Positions 43,134 to 52,184 of a stretch of DNA of 64,000 nucleotides are shown piece after piece. This stretch comes from Pontibacter korlensis. GTDB taxonomy: Bacteria > Bacteroidota > Bacteroidia > Cytophagales > Hymenobacteraceae. Every line of letters begins with the position of its first letter. Positions within the stretch are counted from its first letter, which is position 1. The stretch is from positions 3,527,001-3,591,000 of the forward strand of contig NZ_CP009621.1 in NCBI RefSeq assembly GCF_000973725.1. The letters are read 5' to 3'. Below the pieces are notes generated by a model. That model worked only from the letters and a program-made list of their open reading frames with translations. It did no database searches and had not been told where the DNA came from. Position numbers and translations under genes: made by a program.

Positions 43134-44125
43134 GACCATTTACTTTTGCACAAGCCAACGATGTAGAAACAGCTGTTCAAGAGCTTACCAGCCACCAAAA
43201 CAGCAAGTTTATAGCGGGAGGCACCAACCTGCTGGACCTCATGAAAATCGACGTGATGCACCCGGAGCACCTGGTGGACATCACACACATTGCCTTAAAA
43301 TCAATCGAAGATACGGAGGAGGGTGGCCTGCGGCTTGGAGCATTGGCCACCAACGCAGACACAGCCTATAACGAGCAGGTAGAGAAGCGATATCCCTTGC
43401 TATCGCACGCCATACTTGCAGGTGCCACGGGGCAGCTGCGCAATATGGCAACAAACGGTGGTAACATGCTGCAGCGCACCCGTTGCTACTACTTTTACGA
43501 CACCGACACACCTTGTAACAAGCGGGAACCCGGTTCCGGTTGTTCTGCCATAAACGGCTATAACCGCGACCTGGCTATACTTGGCACAAGCGAGTACTGC
43601 ATTGCCACCTATCCTTCTGATATGGCTGTGGCTCTTGCTGCCTTACAGGCCACCATCAACGTGACGGGTAAAGACGGTGAGCGAACTATCCCAATGGGTG
43701 ATTTTCATCGGTTGCCCGGAGACACGCCGCACATTGAAACAAACCTGAAAGAAGACGAGATTATTACCTCCATCGATTTACCGGCGAATGGTTTTAGGAG
43801 TCATTATACTTACCTCAAGCTGCGTGATCGTGCTTCCTACGCTTTTGCTCTTGTATCGGTAGCAGCTGCACTCGAACTGGACGGGGATACCATACGGCAG
43901 GCTCGTATTGCCTTGGGTGGTGTGGCGCATAAACCCTGGCGCATACCAGAGGCTGAGGCAACACTACAGGGCCAAAGAGCAACGGCTGAAAATTTCAGGA
44001 AAGTAGCCGAAGCTTACCTGGAAGGAGCAAAAGGATACGGGCATAACGATTTTAAAATAGAGCTGGCCAAGCGTGCTATTGTAAGGGCATTGGAGCAAGC
44101 TGTGGAAATGGAGGCAAAATCATGA
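43130..44125 (+). CDS. Molybdenum hydroxylase, FAD subunit
   Basis: This 331-residue FAD-binding subunit (CoxM/YagS type) has an FAD-binding motif FIAGGTNLLDLMK near residue 25 and GATGQLRNMATNGGNMLQRT in the middle. TRCYYFYDTDTPCNKREPGSG resembles the 4Fe-4S-containing insertion of YagS/PaoB, although only two of its Cys are evident here. A C-terminal CO-dehydrogenase flavoprotein-like domain follows. Its start and end overlap its neighbours by ATGA, so the three subunits are made together. Confidence 0.92.
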   Translation: MRPFTFAQANDVETAVQELTSHQNSKFIAGGTNLLDLMKIDVMHPEHLVDITHIALKSIEDTEEGGLRLGALATNADTAYNEQVEKRYPLLSHAILAGATGQLRNMATNGGNMLQRTRCYYFYDTDTPCNKREPGSGCSAINGYNRDLAILGTSEYCIATYPSDMAVALAALQATINVTGKDGERTIPMGDFHRLPGDTPHIETNLKEDEIITSIDLPANGFRSHYTYLKLRDRASYAFALVSVAAALELDGDTIRQARIALGGVAHKPWRIPEAEATLQGQRATAENFRKVAEAYLEGAKGYGHNDFKIELAKRAIVRALEQAVEMEAKS

Positions 44126-46341
44126 AAACAACTCAGATAGGACAACCATCCAACCGTGTAGATGGCAGAGCTAAAGTAACAGGTGAAGCAAAGTATGCCG
44201 CCGAGTTTACAGCCCCAGGACTTTTGTATGGGTTTGTGGTGAGCAGTGCTATAGCCAGAGGAAAGATAAAAAGCATAGATACCAGCAAGGCACTGGCGCT
44301 TGAGGGGGTACATGAGGTGTTCTCCCACGAGAACCGCCCTGCCTATGTGTGGTTTGATGAGAACTATCAGGATAAGGATTCACCGCCGGGCGCTCCGTTC
44401 CGCCCGCTTTACAGCAATGAAATTCAGTTCAGCATGCAGCCCATTGCTTTGGTTGTAGCCGATACTTTTGAGTTGGCACGTTACGCAGCCATGCTGGTAG
44501 AGGTAGCCTATGAGGAAAGCCCGTTTGATACAGATTTTGACGCAAACCTTGACAAAGCGTATGTGCCCAGCGAGTATAAATCCACGCCCCCTTCAGATCC
44601 GTGGGGAAACCCTGATGAAGCGTTGGCAAGTGCGGACCTGAAACTGGAAGAGGAGTATGCCCATCCGAGTGAGCATCATAACCCAATGGAGATGCATGCT
44701 TCAACAGCGGTGTGGGGAGATGATGGCAAACTGACAATTTACGACAAAATCCAGGGGGTGCAAAACAGTCAACAGTACATTTCCACTGCATTCGGTGTTC
44801 CGAAGGAAGACGTACAGGTTATCTCTCCTTTTGTCGGGGGAGCATTTGGCTCTGGGCTGCGCCCGCAGTACCAGCTCTTTCTGGCTGTGTTGGCGGCGCG
44901 GGAGTTGAAGCGTTCTGTGAGGGTGGTGCTTACACGGCAGCAGATGTTTTCATTTGGGCATCGGCCTAAAACCTTGCAGCGGTTTTCTGTGGGAGCCTCT
45001 GCGGATGGAAAGTTAGAGGCCATACACCAGCATGCTTTTGCTGAAACTTCCAAGTTCGAGGACTACAGCGAAGATGTGGTGATATGGCCTGGCGTTCTCT
45101 ATAAGTGCGATAACGTAAAGCTTAGTCATAAGCTGGTGGCACTAGACGTATACACGCCTCTGGACATGAGAGCACCGGGCGGAACCACAGGTATTTATGC
45201 CCTGGAGTGTGCCATGGATGAAATGGCCTATAAAGCGGGTGTTGACCCACTGGAGTTTCGCATAAAGAATTACTCTGAAAAAGATCAGAACGGAGACAAG
45301 CCTTTCTCCAGTAAAGAGCTGCGCGAGTGTTACCGACAGGGAGCAGAAAAGTTCGGGTGGGCTAAGCGAAGCCTTGAGCCGCGGTCGATGAAAGAAGAAC
45401 GCAACCTGATTGGCTGGGGCTTTGCTCAGGGCGCTTGGGAGGCGACTCAAAAGCCAGCCGCCGCAAAAGCCGTACTTACTACGGATGGCAAACTGACGGT
45501 GAGTTCTGCTACAGCTGACATCGGAACAGGTACCTACACTGTAATGACACAGATTGCTGCTGAGACAGTGGGGCTACCGCTAGAGAATGTCACCTTTCAA
45601 TTGGGAGACTCGTCTTTGCCTATGTCGCCGCTGGAAGGTGGCTCCTGGACAGTGTCTTCAGTAGGGTCGGCTGTAAAAGCTGTTTGCGACAAGGTACGGG
45701 GAAAGCTCTTCGAGTTAGCAAAGCAGGTGGCAAACTCACCGTTGGCAGGCGCTCAGCTGGAAGATGTGTCGTTTGCAGATGGGCAGATAAGCCTGAATGC
45801 AGACCCAACAAAATCAGTCTCTATAGCAGATGCTTTAAAGCAAAACCCAGGCAACTCCATGGAACAGGAAGTAAAGAATGAGCCTTCTGAAGAACAGCAA
45901 AAGTACTCGCCGTATGCACACTCGGCTACCTTTGTGGAGGTGAAAGTGGACGAGGACTTAGGTACTGTGAAAGTAACACGCGTGGTAAGTGCCATTGCAG
46001 GTGGCCGTATTATCAATCCTAAAACAGCACGCAGCCAGATATTGGGGGGGGTTGTATGGGGTATTGGTGCAGCTATGGAAGAGGAGACGGTAATGGATAA
46101 CAACCTGGGGCGCTTTATGAACCACGACCTGGACAAATACCATGTACCTGTAAACGCTGATGTGCACGAGATTGAAGTAATCTTTGTAGAGGAAAAAGAC
46201 GATATTGTTAACCCGCTTGGGGCAAAAGGGCTGGGTGAGATAGGTATTGTGAGTGTTGCTCCGGCTATTGCTAATGCTGTGTTTCATGCCACTGGCAAGC
46301 GCGTGCGGGAACTTCCTATAACACTGGATAAGCTACTGTAA
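44122..46341 (+). CDS. Molybdenum hydroxylase, molybdopterin-binding subunit
   Basis: A 739-residue catalytic subunit of the xanthine dehydrogenase/aldehyde oxidase family (YagR/PaoC-like). It has an N-terminal Ald_Xan_dh_C domain (DGRAKVTGEAKYAAEFTAPG), then molybdopterin-contact motifs PFVGGAFGSGLRPQ, DMRAPGGTTGIYALE, the C-terminal GAKGLGEIGIVSVAPAIANA with the catalytic Glu, and a usual end. It has no export signal. The substrate (aldehyde or purine) cannot be called. Confidence 0.93.
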   Translation: MKTTQIGQPSNRVDGRAKVTGEAKYAAEFTAPGLLYGFVVSSAIARGKIKSIDTSKALALEGVHEVFSHENRPAYVWFDENYQDKDSPPGAPFRPLYSNEIQFSMQPIALVVADTFELARYAAMLVEVAYEESPFDTDFDANLDKAYVPSEYKSTPPSDPWGNPDEALASADLKLEEEYAHPSEHHNPMEMHASTAVWGDDGKLTIYDKIQGVQNSQQYISTAFGVPKEDVQVISPFVGGAFGSGLRPQYQLFLAVLAARELKRSVRVVLTRQQMFSFGHRPKTLQRFSVGASADGKLEAIHQHAFAETSKFEDYSEDVVIWPGVLYKCDNVKLSHKLVALDVYTPLDMRAPGGTTGIYALECAMDEMAYKAGVDPLEFRIKNYSEKDQNGDKPFSSKELRECYRQGAEKFGWAKRSLEPRSMKEERNLIGWGFAQGAWEATQKPAAAKAVLTTDGKLTVSSATADIGTGTYTVMTQIAAETVGLPLENVTFQLGDSSLPMSPLEGGSWTVSSVGSAVKAVCDKVRGKLFELAKQVANSPLAGAQLEDVSFADGQISLNADPTKSVSIADALKQNPGNSMEQEVKNEPSEEQQKYSPYAHSATFVEVKVDEDLGTVKVTRVVSAIAGGRIINPKTARSQILGGVVWGIGAAMEEETVMDNNLGRFMNHDLDKYHVPVNADVHEIEVIFVEEKDDIVNPLGAKGLGEIGIVSVAPAIANAVFHATGKRVRELPITLDKLL

Positions 46342-46485
46342 AACAGAGGCGAGTAGAAGCTTTAACCATGCTTTTTGTATGGAAGGAGCTCTTACTCGCT
46401 TTTTAAAAATGTTCCTCTGAAACGAGGATATTTGTATCTTAGGGCCTGATACAGATCTATTCCCTTTTGTAAAAGTAAGATAGTA

Positions 46486-47706
46486 ATGAAGGAATTGCGG
46501 GATATTGTACGTGCTTTTGAGGAGGCCCAGCAGGCAAACATGCAAACGGCGCTGGCAACAGTGGTGCACGTGGAAGGCTCCTCTTACAGAAGGCCGGGAG
46601 CACGTATGCTTGTAAGGGAAGACGGACAGTTGACAGGTGCCATCAGTGGTGGTTGCCTGGAGGGAGATGCACTGCGTAAAGCCCGTCGGGTAATGTATGA
46701 GCAGAAAACTATGCTTGTAACCTATGATACAACAGATGAGGATGATGCCAAGCTGGGTGTCGGTCTGGGCTGTAACGGTATCATTCAAATCCTGATAGAG
46801 CCAATCAACCCGGAAGGTCCTGCTAATCCTATCACTTTTTTTAAGTCATTTCTGAGCAGCCGGCAAACGGCTGTACTTGTTACCCTTTTTTCGCTGGAAC
46901 ATCGCTCTGCAGAGCAGCCGGGTACCTGTCTTTTTGTAACGGAGGAAGGGGTGCAGGGTAACTGCTCAGATGAATCGATCGTGAAGGCGCTGCTTGCAGA
47001 TGCCCGGAAAGTGCTGCAAAATCGCACATCCATAACTAAAACGTACATTTCAGAAAAGAGCGCTCTTACAGGTTTTGTGGAGCTGCTGAAGCCTGCGGTT
47101 GCACTTGTGGTGGCTGGAGCCGGCAACGACGCTATACCTTTAACAAACATAGCCGCCATACTTGGCTGGCAGGTAACAGTGGTAGATGGTCGTTCGAGCT
47201 ATGCTACTGCAGAGCGCTTTCCGGCTGCACAGCGCGTTTTGGTTGCCAAGCCTGAACAGGCTCTGCCGAAATTGCAGCTAGATGCGCAAACTGTGTTTGT
47301 GCTCATGACGCACAACTACAACTACGACCTGGCTATGCTGCGGCAGTTACTGCCTTTGCGCTTGCCTTACATCGGTTCGCTAGGCCCGAAGAAAAAACTG
47401 GAGCGCATGCTGGCAGAACTGCAGGAAGAAGGTATAAAGTATAGCGCTGAAGAACTGGCAGGCGTTTTTGGCCCAACCGGTCTTGATATAGGTGCTGAGA
47501 CATCTGAAGAAATCGCTCTCTCTATCATTGCTGAAATTAAAGCTGTGCTCTCTAAAAAAGCAGGAGCTTCTTTAAGAGACAAGCCGGGCGTCATACATCC
47601 CCGCGAAGAAGCTGTGATCAAAAAGGAGGTGCTGGGAGATTTCAAAGAACAAGCTGCTGGTAACACAGGAAGAAGCATCAGAGGAAGCTTTAGCTGTGGT
47701 ATTTAA
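46486..47706 (+). CDS. xdhC: XdhC/CoxI family molybdenum hydroxylase maturation protein
   Basis: A 406-residue protein with an N-terminal XdhC-type domain (ALATVVHVEGSSYRRPGARM, AISGGCLEGDA) and a C-terminal Rossmann domain (LVVAGAGNDAIPLTNIAAIL, FVLMTHNYNYDLAMLRQLL, LPYIGSLGPKKKLERML). XdhC family members bind, sulfurate and insert molybdenum cofactor into xanthine-oxidase-type enzymes. It follows the three subunits by 145 bp, so its client is most likely that enzyme, the IorAB-type enzyme downstream, or both. Confidence 0.92.
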   Translation: MKELRDIVRAFEEAQQANMQTALATVVHVEGSSYRRPGARMLVREDGQLTGAISGGCLEGDALRKARRVMYEQKTMLVTYDTTDEDDAKLGVGLGCNGIIQILIEPINPEGPANPITFFKSFLSSRQTAVLVTLFSLEHRSAEQPGTCLFVTEEGVQGNCSDESIVKALLADARKVLQNRTSITKTYISEKSALTGFVELLKPAVALVVAGAGNDAIPLTNIAAILGWQVTVVDGRSSYATAERFPAAQRVLVAKPEQALPKLQLDAQTVFVLMTHNYNYDLAMLRQLLPLRLPYIGSLGPKKKLERMLAELQEEGIKYSAEELAGVFGPTGLDIGAETSEEIALSIIAEIKAVLSKKAGASLRDKPGVIHPREEAVIKKEVLGDFKEQAAGNTGRSIRGSFSCGI

Positions 47707-47711
47707 TATTT

Positions 47712-48323
47712 ATGGAATCACCTCGGTATCCTAAAACAGGTCTGGTACTGCTAGCTGCAGGCGCCTCCACACGGCTAGGCAAGCCAAAGCAGAACCTGTT
47801 ATACGAGGGAAAAACCCTTTTGCAACGTGCTATCCATACAGCCAATCGTTCTCTTTGTACTCGGGTTATTGTTGTGCTTAGCGCCAATACATCAGGTGCC
47901 TTGCCAGATGACTTGAGCAAATCCATTTTCTCGGTGCAGAATGAAGCATGGGAGGAAGGCATGGCTTCTTCTATCCGCTGTGGACTTGAAAAAGTGCTTG
48001 CAGTAGAGCCGGAGGTTGAAAGCTGTATGTTTATGGTTTGTGATCAACCTTTTGTAGAGGAGCAGTTGCTGCATGAAATGATGCTGGCAAAGCAGCAAAG
48101 TGGCAAGGGAATAGTGGCAAGCGCTTATGCAGAGACTTTAGGTACGCCTGTACTTTTTGACAGGAAGTATTTTAAGGAGCTACTTTCGCTGCAGGGGCAG
48201 GAGGGAGCTAAGAAAATAATCATGAGACACCGCATTGATGCAGTACCTATTTCCTTTCCCCTTGGTACGATTGACATTGACACAGTAGAAGATTATGCTT
48301 CGCTAATTCGAGGTGGTCAGTAA
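47712..48323 (+). CDS. mocA: MocA-like molybdenum cofactor cytidylyltransferase
   Basis: This 203-residue GT-A nucleotidyltransferase has the nucleotide-binding motif LVLLAAGASTRLGKPKQNLL, followed by MFMVCDQPFV and a C-terminal sequence common to MocA. MocA adds CMP to molybdopterin for xanthine-oxidase-type enzymes. It begins 5 bp after xdhC, consistent with a maturation unit for the adjacent hydroxylases. Confidence 0.88.
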   Translation: MESPRYPKTGLVLLAAGASTRLGKPKQNLLYEGKTLLQRAIHTANRSLCTRVIVVLSANTSGALPDDLSKSIFSVQNEAWEEGMASSIRCGLEKVLAVEPEVESCMFMVCDQPFVEEQLLHEMMLAKQQSGKGIVASAYAETLGTPVLFDRKYFKELLSLQGQEGAKKIIMRHRIDAVPISFPLGTIDIDTVEDYASLIRGGQ

Positions 48324-48410
48324 GGCAAATTTTACTTCAGATCGCTATCTTTAAGTATAAAATAATAGTTTTTTGCTATCTTAAGAGTTCAAACATTAGA
48401 AATAGAATCA

Positions 48411-48875
48411 ATGGCGATTTTTAAGCTGCAAATCAATGGCCGAAGCTATGAGGCCGATGTAGAGCCAGATACCCCGCTACTTTGGGTGCTGCGCGATAGC
48501 CTGGGGCTGGTGGGTACCAAGTACGGATGCGGAATAGCGCAATGTGGCGCCTGTACAGTGCATGTAAACGGTAATGCCATGCGCTCGTGTGTATATCCGG
48601 TATCGGCTGTTGGCAATGCTGCTGTAACAACTATAGAAGGACTTGCTAAAGGAGATGAGCTGCACCCGGTGCAACAGGCATGGGATGAGGTGGATGTGGC
48701 CCAGTGCGGTTATTGCCAGGCAGGGCAAATCATGTCTGCCACTGCGCTTCTGAATAAAAACCCGAACCCTTCTGCCGAAGAAATAGATAATGCGATGAAC
48801 GGTAACATCTGCCGTTGTGGTACTTACCACCGCATTAGAGAAGCTGTTGCATTAGCCTCCACTAAACTGAAATAG
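48411..48875 (+). CDS. IorA-type 2Fe-2S subunit of a second molybdenum hydroxylase
   Basis: A 154-residue subunit with two 2Fe-2S clusters: [15 protein letters not shown] with a later Cys in MRSC, and CGYCQAGQ with CRCGTY. Isoquinoline 1-oxidoreductase (IorA)-type enzymes have just this subunit and a large one, with no FAD subunit. It has no signal peptide and could be carried out of the cell by its Tat-exported partner. The ATG of iorB-type follows the stop by 2 bp. Confidence 0.92.
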   Translation: MAIFKLQINGRSYEADVEPDTPLLWVLRDSLGLVGTKYGCGIAQCGACTVHVNGNAMRSCVYPVSAVGNAAVTTIEGLAKGDELHPVQQAWDEVDVAQCGYCQAGQIMSATALLNKNPNPSAEEIDNAMNGNICRCGTYHRIREAVALASTKLK

Positions 48876-48877
48876 CC

Positions 48878-51022
48878 ATGTCAGAAATACCTAACAATAG
48901 CAGACGAACCTTTATGAAGCTCGCTGCCACGGCTGGTGGCGGCCTATTCCTGGGGTTTAGCTGGACGAGTTCTGTTGCTTCCGCCATTGAGGTGTTTGAT
49001 GATGCAGCTGCGGCCAGTGGTAACATAGATTTCAACAGCTACTTGTCTATCTCCCCGGATGATGTTATTACCATTCTATCACCTAACCCGGAACTAGGCC
49101 AGAACATTAAGACTTCTTTCCCGATGATAGTGGCTGAGGAGTTGGATGCGGACTGGACAAAAGTAAAAGTCGTACAGGCTCCACTGGATACAAACAAGTT
49201 TGAGCGCCAGGTAACTGGTGGTAGTGGTGCCGTACCGCACTCCTGGGAGCGTCTCCGCAAAGCAGGTGCTACAGCAAGACAAATGATGATAGAGGCTGCC
49301 GCCAAACGCTGGAACGTAGCAGCCAGTACGTTGGCAACAGACAACGGAATGGTGGTGCACCAGGCCAGTGGCCGTAAGCTGAGCTATGGCGAATTGGCTA
49401 ATGAGGCATCTAAAATTCCTGTACCACAAGATGTTAAGCTAAAGGATGTTAAAGACTTTAAGCTTATTGGTAAGGAGATCCGTAACGTGGACAACCGGGA
49501 GATGATCACAGGACAGCCGCTCTACGGTATGGACTTTTATAAAGAAGGAATGCTGTTTGCCATGATTCAGCGGCCGAAAGCTTTCGGATTAAAAGTGAAG
49601 TCTGTTGATGCAGCTGCAGCGAAAGCAATGCCGGGTATAGTGGATGTGGTTACCTTCAAAAACAATGTGGCTGTAGTTGGTAAATCAACCTGGCAGGTAA
49701 ATAAAGCCCGCAAAGCATTGAAGATCGATTATGAGCAGGAGGGAGCGTTGGAAAGCTCTTCTGATCATGACCGTATATTCAAAGAATTGCTGAACAGCCC
49801 TGAAGCTACGGTACGTCGTAAGGATGGCGACGTGGATGCTGCTTTCAAAAAGGCGGCAAAAGTCGTTAAAAGCGAGTATCAGTGCCCGTTCCTTTCGCAT
49901 AGCCCGATGGAGCCGATGAACTTCTTTGCGCATGTGCGCCCGGATGGTGTGGAGCTGGCCGGACCTACGCAAACTCCAGAAATGGCGCGTGGCATGGTGG
50001 CAAAGCTTCTGGATATTGCTCCTGAAAAGATCACACTTGATTTAACAAGACTGGGTGGTGGCTTTGGCCGTCGTCTGAGTGCTGATTATGTGTTGGAAGC
50101 TGCAGAGCTTTCCAGTATGATTAAGGCGCCGGTAAAAGTAATCTGGACCCGTGAAGATGACATGACAGGCGGTACGTATCGCCCTGCAGTACGTTATCGC
50201 TTCGAAGCTGCTCTGGATAAGAAAGGCAACATGATCGGGTATAAGTTGCGTGGCGCAGGTATAAACTCAGGTAATCCTACCAGAGAAGATAACTTCCCTT
50301 CTGGTGCAGTAGAGCACCTGCTGATCGAGTCTGTGGAGCATAAGTCTCCAATTACGACGGGACCTTGGCGAGCACCTATTACTAACTTCCTTGCCTTTGC
50401 TGAGCAGGCGTTTTTAGATGAAGTAGCGCAGGCTGCTAAAAAAGACCCGGTGCAGTTCAGGTTAGAGTTGCTTGACAAAGCTAAAAAGTCACCTGTGGGT
50501 GCCATTAAGTATGATATCGACCGCATGAAAGGCGTGATTGACCTGGCTGTTGAGAAATCTGGTTGGGGCAAAAACAACAAGGTAGCTCAAGGCTTTAGCG
50601 TATACTTCTCACACAGGTCGTATGTAGCCCAGGTGGCAGATGTGGCGATGAAAAACGGTAAGCCGGTTGTAGAGAAAATTCATGCAGCTGCTGACTGTGG
50701 TATTGTGGTTAACCTGAGCGGTGCGTACCAGCAGGTAAGAGGTGGTGTGATAGATGGCTTCGGACATGCTATGTACAGCAACATGACCTTCAAGGATGGG
50801 GCACCGGAGCAGAGCAACTTCAACAACTACCGCCTGATCCGCATAAAAGAGATACCTGAAGTGGATGTACACTTTGTAAACAATGGCATAGTCCCAACTG
50901 GTTTGGGCGAGCCTGCATTGCCTCCGACAGGAGGTGCAGTGGCCAATGCCATTTATAAAGCTACAGGTAAACGCTTAAGAAATCAGCCTTTCTTTGAACA
51001 ACCAGAGCTGAAGAACGCTTAA
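48878..51022 (+). CDS. IorB-type molybdopterin subunit with Tat signal
   Basis: A 714-residue catalytic subunit of a two-subunit hydroxylase. The N-terminus is a twin-arginine signal (NSRRTFMKLAATAGGGLFLG), so the enzyme acts in the periplasm. Molybdopterin-binding motifs include LTRLGGGFGRRLSADYVLEA, PWRAPITNFLAFAEQAFLDE and the C-terminal GLGEPALPPTGGAVANAIYK with the catalytic Glu. Lacking a FAD subunit, it probably delivers electrons to a cytochrome or membrane carrier. Substrate unknown (N-heterocycle or aldehyde class). Confidence 0.93.
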   Translation: MSEIPNNSRRTFMKLAATAGGGLFLGFSWTSSVASAIEVFDDAAAASGNIDFNSYLSISPDDVITILSPNPELGQNIKTSFPMIVAEELDADWTKVKVVQAPLDTNKFERQVTGGSGAVPHSWERLRKAGATARQMMIEAAAKRWNVAASTLATDNGMVVHQASGRKLSYGELANEASKIPVPQDVKLKDVKDFKLIGKEIRNVDNREMITGQPLYGMDFYKEGMLFAMIQRPKAFGLKVKSVDAAAAKAMPGIVDVVTFKNNVAVVGKSTWQVNKARKALKIDYEQEGALESSSDHDRIFKELLNSPEATVRRKDGDVDAAFKKAAKVVKSEYQCPFLSHSPMEPMNFFAHVRPDGVELAGPTQTPEMARGMVAKLLDIAPEKITLDLTRLGGGFGRRLSADYVLEAAELSSMIKAPVKVIWTREDDMTGGTYRPAVRYRFEAALDKKGNMIGYKLRGAGINSGNPTREDNFPSGAVEHLLIESVEHKSPITTGPWRAPITNFLAFAEQAFLDEVAQAAKKDPVQFRLELLDKAKKSPVGAIKYDIDRMKGVIDLAVEKSGWGKNNKVAQGFSVYFSHRSYVAQVADVAMKNGKPVVEKIHAAADCGIVVNLSGAYQQVRGGVIDGFGHAMYSNMTFKDGAPEQSNFNNYRLIRIKEIPEVDVHFVNNGIVPTGLGEPALPPTGGAVANAIYKATGKRLRNQPFFEQPELKNA

Positions 51023-51043
51023 GTATTGATAGTATAATCATTG

Positions 51044-51087
51044 GGCACATCTCCTTGTGGAATCAAACGATCTGCAAGGAGATGTGC
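51044..51087 (+). terminator. Terminator separating the hydroxylase genes from moaA
   Basis: gcacatctccttg (51044-51056) pairs perfectly with caaggagatgtgc (51075-51087), followed by tttcatcttt. It lies 21 bp after the stop of the large subunit, so moaA has its own transcription start downstream. Confidence 0.85.
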
Positions 51088-51178
51088 TTTCATCTTTAGG
51101 AGCAACTATTGGTGGAGGTATGAGTACAGTGGTATGTTGCACTTTGGAAACCCTTCAATCAGAAAGCAAAACAGGATC

Positions 51179-52168
51179 ATGTTGGTAGACAAATTCGGGA
51201 GGAGGATCAATTACTTAAGACTGGCGGTTACCGACAGGTGTAATCTGCGTTGCTTTTATTGTATGCCGGAGCAGGGACTTGATTGGCTCTCCAGAAAGGA
51301 GCTGATGAGCTATGAAGAGATGCTGCACATCAGTTCCGTATTGGTGAAGGCTGGCATCGAAAAGGTCCGTATTACAGGTGGGGAGCCCTTTGTAAGGAAA
51401 GGCTTTATGTCCTTTCTCACAGACCTCTCTAAGCTGAATGGCTTACAACAGCTAACCCTTACCACCAATGGCGTTCTGACTGCCCCATTCGTTCCTGATC
51501 TCAAAAGAATAGGAGTTACCTCCGTAAATCTTAGTCTCGATACTTTAGATAGAGATCGCTTCTTTGCCATCACCCGACGCGATGAGCTACCGCGGGTGAT
51601 GGAAGCCCTGGAGGCCTTGCTTCAATATGGCATCGAAGTAAAAATAAATGCTGTTGTAATGGAGGGTAAGAACACTGATGATATTCTGCCCCTTGTGGAG
51701 CTGACAAAAGATATGCCTGTCAGTGTCCGGTTTATTGAGGAGATGCCTTTCAACGGAGGAGGTGCGCACCATACAAAACTGGCCTGGGACCATGTGCAGA
51801 TCATGCACACCATCAAAGACAAGTATCCTGGCATTCATAAACTGCCAGACCCGCCATACTCTACTTCTTATAACTACCAAGTTCCTGGGCACAAAGGCAG
51901 TGTAGGAGTTATCGCTGCATACACCCGCTCATTTTGCGGGTCTTGCAATCGCATTCGGCTTACGCCGCAGGGGGAATTGAAGACCTGCCTGTATGGTAAT
52001 GCGGTGGTGAATGTAAAGGACCTGATGCGAGCGGGTAGCGATGAACAGGAATTGGTGACCGCATTGCAAAGTGCCATTAGCCAGAAAGAAAGAGACGGCT
52101 GGGAAGCAGAAAAGAGTGTTTCGAACCTGACAGTACTAAATGCCTCTATGGCAACTATAGGAGGATAG
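51179..52168 (+). CDS. moaA: GTP 3',8-cyclase
   Basis: This 329-residue radical SAM enzyme makes 3',8-cyclo-GTP, the first step of molybdopterin synthesis. The N-terminal cluster motif is CNLRCFYC and the C-terminal cluster CGSCNRIRLTPQGELKTCLYG has three Cys. The protein ends in GG, as required for MoaA. ATG 51179 (MLVDKFGRRINYLRLAVTD) is the true start; an upstream frame would read through the terminator hairpin. moeA follows closely. Confidence 0.95.
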   Translation: MLVDKFGRRINYLRLAVTDRCNLRCFYCMPEQGLDWLSRKELMSYEEMLHISSVLVKAGIEKVRITGGEPFVRKGFMSFLTDLSKLNGLQQLTLTTNGVLTAPFVPDLKRIGVTSVNLSLDTLDRDRFFAITRRDELPRVMEALEALLQYGIEVKINAVVMEGKNTDDILPLVELTKDMPVSVRFIEEMPFNGGGAHHTKLAWDHVQIMHTIKDKYPGIHKLPDPPYSTSYNYQVPGHKGSVGVIAAYTRSFCGSCNRIRLTPQGELKTCLYGNAVVNVKDLMRAGSDEQELVTALQSAISQKERDGWEAEKSVSNLTVLNASMATIGG

Positions 52169-52184
52169 TAAATTGCAGAACCAC

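Noticed and set aside
51041..51178. Longer N-terminal extension of moaA from 51041
   Set aside because: It would read through the terminator hairpin at 51044-51087, and the MoaA family starts near MLVDKFGRR.
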